A DNA stretch of 64,000 nt, from NCBI RefSeq assembly GCF_014050145.1, contig NZ_JACFYF010000010.1, forward strand, positions 62,001 to 126,000, in the 5' to 3' direction. Numbering within the stretch: the stretch's first letter is position 1; each line of letters begins with the position of its first letter. The position numbers were made by a program, and so were the translations under genes. The stretch is from Vibrio marinisediminis (lineage in GTDB: Bacteria; Pseudomonadota; Gammaproteobacteria; Enterobacterales; Vibrionaceae). Positions 34,956 to 44,194 of this stretch are shown here, piece after piece. The notes below the pieces were generated by a model. The model ran no database searches. It was not told where the DNA came from and saw only the letters and a list, made by a program, of their open reading frames with translations.

Positions 34956-36995
34956 ATGAGTTTAGGCCCGATAGGGATGAATACTGGCATGGATATCAAT
35001 GCCATGGTAAGCAAAATTGTTGACGCGGAGCGTGCCCCTAAGCAGCAACGTATTAACAATGAGCTTAACCAGATTGATTCCAGTATCAGTGCCTATGGTC
35101 GACTCAGAGAGTCGCTGGATACGATGAAAGATTTAATGGCGAGTTTTCGCCAAGAAAAGGCGTTTGCGGCAAGAAAGGTAGAATCAACTGATGATGCCGT
35201 TGTGTCTGCAACCGCCACGACTGAAGCGATCGCAGGTCGTTATGCTGTCGATGTATTGCAACTTGCTCAGAGCCATAAAATTGCCTCAGATGTTTTTCCT
35301 GAAGATGTAAAATTTGGCGCTGGTGAGTTGCGAATTTCGATGGGCAACAAATCATTTGTTGTGGATGTAAAAGAGCACTCCAAGTTACCTGACATCGTGC
35401 GCAGTATTAATGGCGATAAAAGTAATCCCGGAGTGCGCGCTTCCGTTATTAACGATGTAAACGGTCCTCGTTTGATTGTGGCTTCGGAAGTGTCAGGGCA
35501 AGACAATTCGGTAAGCATGAGTGTTAAGTCACCGCAGCCAAATAACCCTTTAAAACAACTTGAATACCAAACTCTTGAACAACGTGTTTCCAACTTGGAA
35601 AAAGCGCGAGCCAGTGCGCAAGAGTTACTCAGCCCATTAACCCCTCAAGAGCAGTTAGTCGCAGACCGAATTGCGCAGCGAAATGTTGATGCGGCAAGGA
35701 GTGTCGACCAAGAAATTGCCGATGCAACCAAACAAGCGGCAACGATTGTCGACCCTAATGCAGCTAAAGACGTTACACCCACCAACCCGATTTCTGATAA
35801 AGCGTTAGCTGCCGCAGCAAGTGCGGGGCAAGCGGCGAATAAATACATCAAACCGGAAGACCGCATCCCTGGTTGGACAGAAACGGCGTCAGGTACACTG
35901 CTTGACTCTTATTGGGAGCCAGAACCTGAACTCGATGCCAAAGCACTAGAGAAATCAGGTGATGTTCCGGGTTGGACCAATTCTGCATCAGGCACATTGA
36001 CTGACTCTTATGTCACGCCTAAGGAAGCGCAAGCGGCACTAGATAAAAAGCTAGCAGCAGAGCAAGCGGTGATAGAGTCAGCAAACAAAGATGAAATAGA
36101 CAAAATTGACGCTGCATTAGCGGCGGGTAATTTAAATGATGCGCAAGCAAAACAGGCAAAGTTGGAATTGTTGCCTGTGGAACAACGAGATTATTTACAA
36201 CGCATTGAAAAGGCACAGCAAGACCTCAAATTGGCACAGACTTCATTTGATGCCTATGGTGGTATGAGCCAAGTTCAAGCGGCGCAAGACTCGAAAGTGA
36301 TGCTTGATGGTGTTGCCCAGTTATCGAGCAATAACAACATTATTGAAAACGCGATTGATGGTGTTGATCTGACGTTGAAAGGGCGAACTCAGCCAGGTAA
36401 ACAAGCCTCTGAAATAGATATTGAGTACAACCGTCAGGGAGTACGTGAAGATATTGAGCAATTTGTCGCCGCATACAATCAGTTCCATCAGCTTTCTAAA
36501 GATCTGTCTAGTGTTGACCCAGTTTCAGGTCAAAGAGGTCCGCTCGCAGGGGATAGCGTCGTGCGCAGTGCTGATTCTCGACTTAAGTCTGTCTTCTCGT
36601 CGAGCATTGATCCCGCTCCGGAGGAACTAAAGTCACTGACTGAGTTTGGTATCACCACCACTCGTCAGGGCACGCTTGAAATAAACTACAACATGCTCGA
36701 TAAACAACTGAACAACAACTTCAATAAGCTGGAAGATTTTTTTGGTGGTAACGAAGGTTTTGCTAAAAAAGTCGAAGATGCAATTCACGGTATCACCGGT
36801 GTGCAAGGTGCTCTTCGTACACGTGAAAAAAGTTTGGTTGAACGTAACTATCGTATTCAAGATGACCAAGTCACTCTCGATAGACGAATGGAAGGGTTAG
36901 AAAAGCGTACGCACGCCAAATTTTCGGCAATGCAAGACTCAACCAGTAAGATGCAGCAACAACTCGCAGGGATGATGAATGCATTTGGCGGATGA
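34956..36995 (+). CDS. fliD: Flagellar cap protein FliD (HAP2) with a repeat-bearing insertion
   Basis: Pentameric cap that folds flagellin at the filament tip. Residues 1 to about 105 and about 440-679 are the FliD N and C regions (GMDINAMVSKIVDAERAPKQQR; DLTLKGRTQPGKQASEIDIEYNRQGVREDIEQFVAAYNQF; LEDFFGGNEGFAKKVEDAIHGI). The 679 residues are much longer than the 468 of E. coli. The middle (about 195-430) is Ala/Gln/Asp-rich with two copies of a 19-residue repeat 33 residues apart: IPGWTETASGTLLDSYWEP (304-322) and VPGWTNSASGTLTDSYVTP (337-355). The stop overlaps the next gene. Confidence 0.95.
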   Translation: MSLGPIGMNTGMDINAMVSKIVDAERAPKQQRINNELNQIDSSISAYGRLRESLDTMKDLMASFRQEKAFAARKVESTDDAVVSATATTEAIAGRYAVDVLQLAQSHKIASDVFPEDVKFGAGELRISMGNKSFVVDVKEHSKLPDIVRSINGDKSNPGVRASVINDVNGPRLIVASEVSGQDNSVSMSVKSPQPNNPLKQLEYQTLEQRVSNLEKARASAQELLSPLTPQEQLVADRIAQRNVDAARSVDQEIADATKQAATIVDPNAAKDVTPTNPISDKALAAAASAGQAANKYIKPEDRIPGWTETASGTLLDSYWEPEPELDAKALEKSGDVPGWTNSASGTLTDSYVTPKEAQAALDKKLAAEQAVIESANKDEIDKIDAALAAGNLNDAQAKQAKLELLPVEQRDYLQRIEKAQQDLKLAQTSFDAYGGMSQVQAAQDSKVMLDGVAQLSSNNNIIENAIDGVDLTLKGRTQPGKQASEIDIEYNRQGVREDIEQFVAAYNQFHQLSKDLSSVDPVSGQRGPLAGDSVVRSADSRLKSVFSSSIDPAPEELKSLTEFGITTTRQGTLEINYNMLDKQLNNNFNKLEDFFGGNEGFAKKVEDAIHGITGVQGALRTREKSLVERNYRIQDDQVTLDRRMEGLEKRTHAKFSAMQDSTSKMQQQLAGMMNAFGG

Positions 36996-37302
36996 TTTTT
37001 ATACCAAAGTGGTCAATTTAAGTGAAATTGATCACATTATTACTAAAGAGCTTTCATCGGTCGACATTAATGCTGAAGAAATTAGCGAGTTGGTCGATAA
37101 AAGGGAACAATTATTGCTGAGTCTTTTGGGCTTAATAGACGAGTCGCCACAATTAGCTCAGACTGAGCACTGGCAATCGGCAATTAATCAGACGCAAAAA
37201 GTGATCATATTGATGCAAGAGAAAACCCAACTTATAGGTCAATCCTTGTATAAATATCGACACGGCAATAAGTCTGTTCAGCAGTACAAAAAGTTTTTAT
37301 AA
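36979..37302 (+). CDS. flaI: FliT-position flagellar chaperone-like protein (FlaI)
   Basis: 107-residue helical protein between fliD and fliS, the place of FliT (the FliD export chaperone) in enterobacteria and of FlaI in Vibrio. The sequence has only the general character of FliT: charged amphipathic helices (EIDHIITKELSSVDINAEEISELVDKREQLLLSLLGLI) and a polar C-terminus. Its start overlaps the last 17 bp of fliD, so translation is coupled. The role as FliD chaperone is inferred from position. Confidence 0.82.
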   Translation: MHLADDFYTKVVNLSEIDHIITKELSSVDINAEEISELVDKREQLLLSLLGLIDESPQLAQTEHWQSAINQTQKVIILMQEKTQLIGQSLYKYRHGNKSVQQYKKFL

Positions 37303-37313
37303 AGAGGAAAGTT

Positions 37314-37724
37314 ATGCGCGGTTCATTACAGGCTTACAAGAAGGTATCGGTAGATAGCCAGCTCAGTGCGGCCTCCCCGCATAAAATCGTACAGATGCTA
37401 ATGGCGGGTGCCATTGAGCGCTTAATCCAAGGTAAAGCTGCTATGCAGCAAGGCAATATTCCCGTTAAAGGTGAGCGTTTGGGTAAGGCTTTGGACATTA
37501 TTATCAGCTTGCGCAGCTGCCTATCTATGGATGATGGTGGTGATATAGCGCAAAATCTTGACCAATTATACGAATTTATGGTTACACAAATAACTGCGGC
37601 CAACCACAAAAATGACCCTCAGTTGATAGATGACGTAATAGATATTATTCGTGAGATAAAATCAGCGTGGGATCAGATACCAACTGAGTTTCATAACCTT
37701 ACAGCCAAAGAAGTTGGTGTGTAA
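37314..37724 (+). CDS. fliS: Flagellin export chaperone FliS
   Basis: Binds the C-terminal helices of flagellins in the cytoplasm and prevents early polymerisation. The 136 residues contain the FliS pattern AYKKVSVDSQLSAASPHKIVQMLMAGAIERLIQGKAAM and LGKALDIIISLRSCLSMDDGGDIAQNLDQLYEFMVTQI. A GAGGAAAG Shine-Dalgarno precedes the ATG. It ends the flaG-fliD-flaI-fliS group; a weak hairpin follows. Confidence 0.95.
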   Translation: MRGSLQAYKKVSVDSQLSAASPHKIVQMLMAGAIERLIQGKAAMQQGNIPVKGERLGKALDIIISLRSCLSMDDGGDIAQNLDQLYEFMVTQITAANHKNDPQLIDDVIDIIREIKSAWDQIPTEFHNLTAKEVGV

Positions 37725-37838
37725 TTTTTCATTAATGGTTTGTTAATGATATTAGTTATTTAGAACTATCAGCCTTGGGTAAACATCACACCATATAATT
37801 GCTTGGTTGCCTTATTTTTTTTATCAAATAGAATAGAC

Positions 37839-37859
37839 GCCACTAATAAGCCTAGTGGC
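37839..37859 (+). terminator. Weak hairpin after fliS
   Basis: GCCACTA (37839-37845), loop ATAAGCC, TAGTGGC (37853-37859), followed by TAATTTCT rather than a clean T-run. A partial terminator at best; the remaining 250 bp to flrA are AT-rich without other recognised signals. Confidence 0.35.
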
Positions 37860-37975
37860 TAATTTCTGTTGCTAAAATTACCGTTTGAAAGTCGATTGAA
37901 AATTACTCGAAATAAATATTGAACTTCAAATTTTTTAGCAGATCCAAGTATTAATAAAGGCAATCATTCTCATCT

Positions 37976-39442
37976 ATGCAAGGCTTAGCAAAATTACTGG
38001 TCATTGAAGACGACGCTCAAGCACAAACAAATCTAGCTTCAATTTTAGATTTTGTTGGCGAGCAGTGTGAAGTCGTTAGTGCTGGACAACTCGACTCGCT
38101 AGATCTTTCCGGTATTTGGTCTGGTTGTATTGTCGGCTCGATTGACAAGGCTGAAGACGCGACCAAACTGAATGAGCGACTTTTAAACGCAAGCCACATA
38201 CCACTGCTAATCGCCAATTCCCAATTTCCGTTTGTCGAAGATCTCACTAACTACGTGGGTGATCTTGCATACCCATTGAACTACCCTCAGCTCAGTGAAG
38301 CACTGCGCCATTGCCGTGATTTCCTTGGACGCAAAGGGGTTAACGTTGTCTCTTCGGCGCGTAAAAATACCTTATTTCGTAGCCTAGTTGGCCAAAGTCA
38401 TGGCATTAAAGAAGTTCGCCATTTGATTGAGCAAGTTTCATCGACTGAAGCGAACGTGCTGATCTTAGGTGAATCTGGTACGGGTAAAGAAGTCGTCGCA
38501 CGAAATATTCATTATCATTCAGCTCGCCGTAGCGGTCCTTTTGTTCCCATTAACTGCGGGGCAATTCCACCGGATCTTCTAGAAAGTGAACTGTTCGGTC
38601 ATGAAAAAGGTGCGTTTACGGGGGCAATTACTGCACGTAAAGGGCGTTTTGAACTGGCTGAAGGCGGCACACTGTTTCTCGATGAAATAGGCGACATGCC
38701 GATGCCGATGCAAGTTAAATTGCTGCGCGTGCTGCAAGAGCGTTGCTTTGAACGTGTGGGTGGTAATAACACTATTCGCGCTAATGTACGCGTAATTGCG
38801 GCGACTCATCGAAATCTTGAAACAATGATTAGCGATAGCTCATTTAGAGAAGATTTGTACTATCGTCTCAATGTTTTCCCAATTGAAATGCCTGCACTGC
38901 GTGATCGCAAAGAAGATATTCCATTACTGTTACAAGAGCTGATGACGCGTATGGAAGCAGAAGGTGCACAACCTATTTGCTTTACGCCTCGCTCGATCAA
39001 TTCACTGATGGAACATGATTGGCCGGGTAACGTTCGTGAGTTGGCTAACTTGGTCGAACGGATGATCATCTTGTATCCAAACAGCTTGGTGGATGTTAAC
39101 CATTTGCCAACCAAGTACCGTTACAGTGACATACCAGAGTTTCAGCCGGAATATAACCCGGTTGCTTCTATTGAAGAGCAAGAGCGTGACGTTCTGCAGA
39201 ACATATTTTCTGATGACTTCAGTGCTGACCATATGGATATTTTCCCTAGTGGTGACAATGCTCCACAAGCTCTACCACCAGAAGGTGTTAACTTGAAAGA
39301 GATGCTAGCCGATCTTGAAGTGGCTATGATCAACCAAGCGTTGGATGCGCAAGGTGGTATTGTGGCAAGAGCAGCAGATATGCTAGGCATGCGCCGCACG
39401 ACACTGGTTGAAAAAATGCGGAAGTACAACTTGCAACGATAG
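37976..39442 (+). CDS. flrA: Sigma-54-dependent flagellar master regulator FlrA (FleQ family)
   Basis: Top activator of the polar flagellar cascade; turns on flrBC and other class II genes with sigma-54, and in V. cholerae is blocked by c-di-GMP. 488 residues: an N-terminal FleQ/receiver-like domain ([21 protein letters not shown]) without the usual phospho-Asp context, an AAA+ domain with Walker A GESGTGKE (165-172), GAFTGA sigma-54 loop (212-217) and LFLDEIGDM Walker B, and a C-terminal Fis-type HTH ([22 protein letters not shown]). It is placed alone before flrBC, as in other Vibrios. Confidence 0.96.
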   Translation: MQGLAKLLVIEDDAQAQTNLASILDFVGEQCEVVSAGQLDSLDLSGIWSGCIVGSIDKAEDATKLNERLLNASHIPLLIANSQFPFVEDLTNYVGDLAYPLNYPQLSEALRHCRDFLGRKGVNVVSSARKNTLFRSLVGQSHGIKEVRHLIEQVSSTEANVLILGESGTGKEVVARNIHYHSARRSGPFVPINCGAIPPDLLESELFGHEKGAFTGAITARKGRFELAEGGTLFLDEIGDMPMPMQVKLLRVLQERCFERVGGNNTIRANVRVIAATHRNLETMISDSSFREDLYYRLNVFPIEMPALRDRKEDIPLLLQELMTRMEAEGAQPICFTPRSINSLMEHDWPGNVRELANLVERMIILYPNSLVDVNHLPTKYRYSDIPEFQPEYNPVASIEEQERDVLQNIFSDDFSADHMDIFPSGDNAPQALPPEGVNLKEMLADLEVAMINQALDAQGGIVARAADMLGMRRTTLVEKMRKYNLQR

Positions 39443-39506
39443 GTTTTAGACCATGTCAAAATAATGACTATGCATTAAGTTGTTGTATTTGAATAAGAAA
39501 TGGCTT

Positions 39507-39522
39507 GGCTTGCTTTTTGCAT
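39507..39522 (+). promoter_or_regulatory. Sigma-54 promoter of flrBC
   Basis: TGGCTTG-CTTT-TTGCA matches the -24/-12 consensus TGGCACG-N4-TTGCW with the GG and GC dinucleotides at correct spacing. It lies 51 bp before flrB. It is the expected FlrA target. Confidence 0.85.
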
Positions 39523-39572
39523 TCCAAGCCATTGTAGTATCTAAGGCAAAATAACGGCGAGTAAGTTGGTCA

Positions 39573-40616
39573 TTGATGGACAATCATTTAGGATCTTTGG
39601 AAGAACAAGTAGAGCGTTATAAACAAGTTCTCGATGTAATGCCGGCAGGGGTGATCTTGTTGGACACGCAAGGGGTGGTAAGAGAAGCTAACCCTGAAGC
39701 GGAGCGTTTACTCGAAGTCCCATTAGTCGGTCATAAATGGTTTGAAGTGATCCAGTGGGCGTTTGCACCACGTGAAGATGATGGGCATGAAATCTCTTTG
39801 CGTAACGGATGCAAGGTTCGCTTGGCAATCTCCGCCTCGACAACGGGCCAGCTTATTTTAATCACCGACCTGACAGAAACACGTTTATTACAATCGCGTA
39901 TTAGTGACTTGCAGCGTCTGTCTTCTATTGGTCGTATGGTGGCTTCTTTGGCGCATCAAGTTCGCACGCCATTGTCGAGCGCTATGCTGTACGCTGCTAA
40001 TTTGAGTGCACCAAACTTACCGCCAGCAACGAAAGAACGTTTTCAAAGCAAGTTAGTTGATCGACTACAAGATCTTGAAAAGCAAGTAAATGATATGCTT
40101 CTTTTTGCAAAGGGTGGTGACAATAAGGTTGTGAAACCGTTTACCATTGGCGAATTGGTCGCAGAGTTTTCACCTATGGTCGAAAGTGCACTTAAAAATA
40201 ATGCCATCGATTATTGCTTAGAGGTGGAAGAAGAGTCGGCGCGCTTAATGGGCAATGCGAATGCGATTGCATCGGCGTTAAGCAACTTGGTGATGAATGC
40301 CATTCAAATCGCAGGAAAAGAGTCACAACTTGATGTGTTTTTCCGCCCCGTTAACGATGAACTAAAAATCTCGGTACAAGACAGTGGACCGGGTGTGCCA
40401 AAAGAACTGCAACAAAAAATTATGGAACCTTTCTTCACCACTCGCTCACAAGGTACGGGTTTAGGCCTTGCGGTGGTGCAAATGGTGTGCCGCGCACATG
40501 ATGGAAGGCTAGAACTCATTTCGGAAGAAGGTGACGGTGCTTGCTTTACGGTTTGTATACCGTTAGAAGGCAAGTCAGCTCAACCTTCAGACCAATCAGT
40601 CACGACTGGAGAATAA
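39573..40616 (+). CDS. flrB: Flagellar sensor histidine kinase FlrB
   Basis: Cytoplasmic PAS-histidine kinase that phosphorylates FlrC. 347 residues: a PAS domain (about 12-90, VMPAGVILLDTQGVVREANPEAERLLEVPLVG), HisKA with phospho-acceptor His128 in RMVASLAHQVRTPLSSAML, and HATPase_c (N box LSNLVMNAIQIA, G1 DSGPGVP, G2 GTGLGLAVVQM). No membrane helix, as for the FleS/FlrB type. flrC starts one base after its stop. Confidence 0.96.
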   Translation: MMDNHLGSLEEQVERYKQVLDVMPAGVILLDTQGVVREANPEAERLLEVPLVGHKWFEVIQWAFAPREDDGHEISLRNGCKVRLAISASTTGQLILITDLTETRLLQSRISDLQRLSSIGRMVASLAHQVRTPLSSAMLYAANLSAPNLPPATKERFQSKLVDRLQDLEKQVNDMLLFAKGGDNKVVKPFTIGELVAEFSPMVESALKNNAIDYCLEVEEESARLMGNANAIASALSNLVMNAIQIAGKESQLDVFFRPVNDELKISVQDSGPGVPKELQQKIMEPFFTTRSQGTGLGLAVVQMVCRAHDGRLELISEEGDGACFTVCIPLEGKSAQPSDQSVTTGE

Positions 40617-40617
40617 C

Positions 40618-42024
40618 ATGGCTCAAAGCAAGGTACTTATCGTAGAGGATGACGAAGGTCTACGCGAAGCGCTCGTCGATACCTTAGCTCTAGCTGGCTA
40701 CGAATGGCTCGAAGCGGATAGTGCTGAAGATGCGCTGGTTAAGTTAAAGTCCAACGCCGTCGATATTGTCGTCTCTGATGTTCAAATGGCAGGGATGGGT
40801 GGCTTAGCGTTATTACGCAATATCAAACAGCATTGGCCGAATTTACCCGTGTTGTTGATGACAGCTTACGCCAATATCGAAGATGCAGTTTCAGCAATGA
40901 AAGATGGCGCCATTGATTATATGGCAAAGCCATTCGCCCCAGAAGTTTTATTAAATATGGTCAGCCGTTATGCGCCGGTGAAGTCAGATGACAATGGCGA
41001 TGCGGTGGTAGCTGATGAGAAAAGCTTAAAGCTGCTGGTTTTAGCTGAGAAAGTGGCGAAAACCGATGCCAATGTTATGGTGCTAGGTCCAAGTGGTTCG
41101 GGCAAAGAAGTGATGTCTCGCTACATTCACAATGCATCAAATCGTAAAGATGGGCCATTTATCGCCATCAACTGTGCTGCGATTCCCGACAATATGCTGG
41201 AAGCAACGTTGTTTGGCTATGAAAAAGGAGCATTCACTGGTGCCGTGCAAGCGTGTCCAGGAAAGTTCGAGCAAGCGCAAGGTGGAACAATCTTACTCGA
41301 TGAAATCAGCGAGATGGATCTCAGCTTACAAGCTAAATTATTGCGTGTTTTACAAGAGCGCGAAGTGGAGCGCCTTGGTAGCCGTAAGAGCATCAAACTG
41401 GATGTGCGAGTATTGGCAACCAGTAACCGTGATCTAAAGCAGTATGTACAAGAAGGTAACTTCCGCGAAGATTTGTACTACCGCTTAAATGTATTCCCAA
41501 TTGCTTGGCCAGCTTTGTGCGACCGAAAGGGTGATATTGAGCCATTAGCCAAGCATCTAGTTGAGCGTCATTGCCAAAAACAAGGTATGCCAGTACCGAC
41601 TTTTAACCAAGAAGCGTTGAGTAAGCTGCTTGCTTATCCATGGCCAGGTAATGTGCGTGAGCTTGATAATGTCATTCAACGTGCGTTGATTTTGAGTGAA
41701 AGCGGGCATATCAGCGGCGAACATATCTTGTTAGAAGGTTTAGACTGGCAAGATGCAACTAGCTTGCAGCAAGTGGTTGAAAACTGCAGTGTGGTTGTGC
41801 CTTCGATCAAACCTGTTGCGCAAGCTGAGCCGTTGAACGTATTGGCAAGCCACTCAGGATTGGGGAATGAACTTAGGGATCAAGAGTATGCTATCATTCT
41901 TGAAACTTTAGTTGAGTGCGGTGGTCGCCGCAAAGAAATGGCAGAAAAGCTTGGGATCAGCCCACGCACTTTGCGCTATAAGCTCGCAAAAATGCGCGAT
42001 TCGGGGATTGATATTCCAAACTAA
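40618..42024 (+). CDS. flrC: Sigma-54 response regulator FlrC
   Basis: Phosphorylated by FlrB and activates class III flagellar genes with sigma-54. 468 residues: a receiver domain with acidic pocket Glu10-Asp11-Asp12 and phospho-acceptor Asp54 (DIVVSDVQMAGMGG), an AAA+ domain with GPSGSGKE Walker A, GAFTGA loop and LLDEISEMD Walker B, and a C-terminal Fis HTH (CGGRRKEMAEKLGISPRTLRYKLAKM). It follows flrB with a GGAG Shine-Dalgarno inside the flrB end. Confidence 0.96.
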   Translation: MAQSKVLIVEDDEGLREALVDTLALAGYEWLEADSAEDALVKLKSNAVDIVVSDVQMAGMGGLALLRNIKQHWPNLPVLLMTAYANIEDAVSAMKDGAIDYMAKPFAPEVLLNMVSRYAPVKSDDNGDAVVADEKSLKLLVLAEKVAKTDANVMVLGPSGSGKEVMSRYIHNASNRKDGPFIAINCAAIPDNMLEATLFGYEKGAFTGAVQACPGKFEQAQGGTILLDEISEMDLSLQAKLLRVLQEREVERLGSRKSIKLDVRVLATSNRDLKQYVQEGNFREDLYYRLNVFPIAWPALCDRKGDIEPLAKHLVERHCQKQGMPVPTFNQEALSKLLAYPWPGNVRELDNVIQRALILSESGHISGEHILLEGLDWQDATSLQQVVENCSVVVPSIKPVAQAEPLNVLASHSGLGNELRDQEYAIILETLVECGGRRKEMAEKLGISPRTLRYKLAKMRDSGIDIPN

Positions 42025-42053
42025 CGTGCTATTTTCGTAGGTTAATAGCTTGA

Positions 42054-42069
42054 TGGCATAGCGCTTGCA
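42054..42069 (+). promoter_or_regulatory. Sigma-54 promoter of the fliE operon
   Basis: TGGCATA-GCGC-TTGCA fits the sigma-54 -24/-12 consensus. It is 30 bp after the flrC stop and 54 bp before the chosen fliE start. It drives the long fliE-flhB cluster. Confidence 0.85.
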
Positions 42070-42122
42070 GTGTCAGTAATATAACGGAGTTGGCAGTCAA
42101 AGAATTGACTTCTGAGGTAATG

Positions 42123-42434
42123 ATGAGAATAGATGGCTTTAATAATGAAATGCAGGTGATGATGCTGGAAGCCGGCAACACCAAACCTGCGGCAACCGGT
42201 CAAGCTGTCGGTGCTGATTTTAAAGATCTATTGAACAATGCCATCAATAACGTCAATAGCCTTGCTAAGACTTCTAGTGATCTTCAAACTCGTTTTGACC
42301 GTGGTGATGAGAACGTTTCATTGTCCGATGTCATGATTGCGCGTAACAAGTCGAGTGTTGCGTTTGAGGCTACAATTCAAGTACGGAATAAGCTCGTAGA
42401 GTCGTACAAAGAATTGATGAATATGCCAGTATAA
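42123..42434 (+). CDS. fliE: Flagellar hook-basal body protein FliE
   Basis: Joins the MS ring to the proximal rod and is an export substrate. From the ATG at 42123 (GAGG five bases upstream) it has 103 residues with the typical DFKDLLNNAINNVNSLAKTSSDLQTRFDRG and SLSDVMIARNKSSVAFEATIQVRNKLVESYKELMNMPV. The preceding codons (ATG 42120, TTG 42090) are less likely; a start at 42090 would lie close to the expected transcription start of the sigma-54 promoter. First gene of the operon; fliF follows after 14 bp. Confidence 0.95.
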   Translation: MRIDGFNNEMQVMMLEAGNTKPAATGQAVGADFKDLLNNAINNVNSLAKTSSDLQTRFDRGDENVSLSDVMIARNKSSVAFEATIQVRNKLVESYKELMNMPV

Positions 42435-42448
42435 TTTAGGTATCGTCA

Positions 42449-44194
42449 GTGTCTGAACAAAACCAGTCAACAGATTTAGCCTTATCCGATTCTTCGTCAG
42501 ACGGTGCGCTTGTCGCGCACCATGATTTAGATGGTGGTGGTCAAAATCCCGATTTAGATGAAAAAAGTAGCTCTAAGTTTGATTTAGCCGTTGGTGACCT
42601 TGACCTGATGCGTCAAGTCGTTTTGGTGCTGTCTATTTCAATCTGTGTGGCATTGATTGTGATGCTCTTCTTTTGGGTTAAAGAACCTGAAATGCGTCCA
42701 CTTGGGGCCTATGAAACCGAAGAGCTTATCCCCATTCTTGATCATCTCGATCAACAAAAAACCGACTATAAACTTGAAGGTAACACCGTTCTAGTTCCCA
42801 CAAGCGAATACAGTAGTTTGAAGCTGAACCTTGCTCGAGCGGGATTAAACCAAGCGACGGAAGCTGGTGATGATATCTTATTGCAAGATATGGGCTTTGG
42901 TGTTTCTCAACGTCTAGAGCTAGAACGTTTGAAGCTCAGTAGAGAGCGCCAACTTTCAAAAGCAATGGAAGAAATGAAGCAGGTGCGTCGTGCACGAGTT
43001 CTGCTTGCATTGCCTAAGCAAAGTGTTTTTGTACGTCACAACCAAGAAGCCTCCGCTTCGGTATTCTTAACGCTTAAATCGGGTAACAACCTAAAACAAG
43101 AAGAAGTCGATTCTATAGTTGATATGGTGTCGAGCGCGGTTCCGGGGATGAAACCGAACCGAGTCACCGTTACCGATCAACATGGTCGATTACTCAGCTC
43201 AGGTTCGCAAGATGAAGCCTCTATGGCTCGTCGTAAAGAGCATGAATTAGAGCGTAAGCAAGAAGCTGCATTGCGTGAAAAAATTGATTCGGTGCTGATC
43301 CCTATTCTAGGGTTTGGTAACTATACCGCGCAGGTAGATATTGAACTTGATTTCAGCGCGGTAGAACAAACACGTAAGAGCTTTGATCCCAATACACCGG
43401 CTACACGCAGTGAATATACCCTAGAAGATTACAACAATGGCAACGTGGTTGCTGGGGTTCCGGGTGCGTTGAGCAACCAACCTCCCGCGGATGCATCCAT
43501 TCCTCAGGATGTCGCGCAGATGAAAGATGGCTCAGTACTGGGACAAGGCTCAGTGCATAAAGAAGCCACGCGTAATTTTGAATTAGACACCACCATTAGC
43601 CACGAGCGCCGTCAAACCGGTGTAGTGAATCGCCAAACGGTGGCAGTCGCGATTAAGAATCGCGCTATCGTCAACCCAGATACGGGGACAACGACTTACC
43701 AACCTCTGTCTGAGGCAGACTTAAATTCAATTCGCCAAGTACTGATTGGCGCTGTGGGCTTTAGTCAAGCTCGCGGAGATTTACTCAATGTACTGAGTAT
43801 GCAATTTGCGGAACCAGAAATGGACGCGGTTGTTGACGCGCCAATTTGGGAACATCCAAACTTCAATGATTGGGTCCGTTGGCTTGCAAGTGCCTTAGTG
43901 ATCATTATCGTGATTGTGGTACTGGTTCGCCCGGCAATGAAGAAACTTCTTAACCCAGCAGCGGAAGAAGAAGATCAGATGTACGGTCCTGACGGTTTAC
44001 CTATTGGTGTGGATGGTGAGACCAGTCTGATAGGTGGTGACCTAGATGGTGGCGAACTATTCGAGTTTGGTTCAAGTATTGATCTACCAAATCTTCATAA
44101 AGATGAAGACGTATTGAAAGCTGTACGTGCGCTAGTGGCCAACGAGCCTGAACTAGCAGCGCAAGTTGTTAAGAATTGGATGAAAGATGGCTAA
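42449..44194 (+). CDS. fliF: Flagellar MS-ring protein FliF
   Basis: Forms the membrane-supramembrane ring. 581 residues with an acidic N-terminal tail, a first membrane helix (about 55-75, VVLVLSISICVALIVMLFFWV), periplasmic YscJ/FliF ring-building domains (FGVSQRLELERLKLSRERQLSKAMEEMKQVRRARVLLALP), a second helix (about 475-495, WLASALVIIIVIVVLVRPAM) and a C-terminal FliG-binding tail. The start is GTG at 42449. Its 3' end overlaps fliG by 8 bp. Confidence 0.96.
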   Translation: MSEQNQSTDLALSDSSSDGALVAHHDLDGGGQNPDLDEKSSSKFDLAVGDLDLMRQVVLVLSISICVALIVMLFFWVKEPEMRPLGAYETEELIPILDHLDQQKTDYKLEGNTVLVPTSEYSSLKLNLARAGLNQATEAGDDILLQDMGFGVSQRLELERLKLSRERQLSKAMEEMKQVRRARVLLALPKQSVFVRHNQEASASVFLTLKSGNNLKQEEVDSIVDMVSSAVPGMKPNRVTVTDQHGRLLSSGSQDEASMARRKEHELERKQEAALREKIDSVLIPILGFGNYTAQVDIELDFSAVEQTRKSFDPNTPATRSEYTLEDYNNGNVVAGVPGALSNQPPADASIPQDVAQMKDGSVLGQGSVHKEATRNFELDTTISHERRQTGVVNRQTVAVAIKNRAIVNPDTGTTTYQPLSEADLNSIRQVLIGAVGFSQARGDLLNVLSMQFAEPEMDAVVDAPIWEHPNFNDWVRWLASALVIIIVIVVLVRPAMKKLLNPAAEEEDQMYGPDGLPIGVDGETSLIGGDLDGGELFEFGSSIDLPNLHKDEDVLKAVRALVANEPELAAQVVKNWMKDG

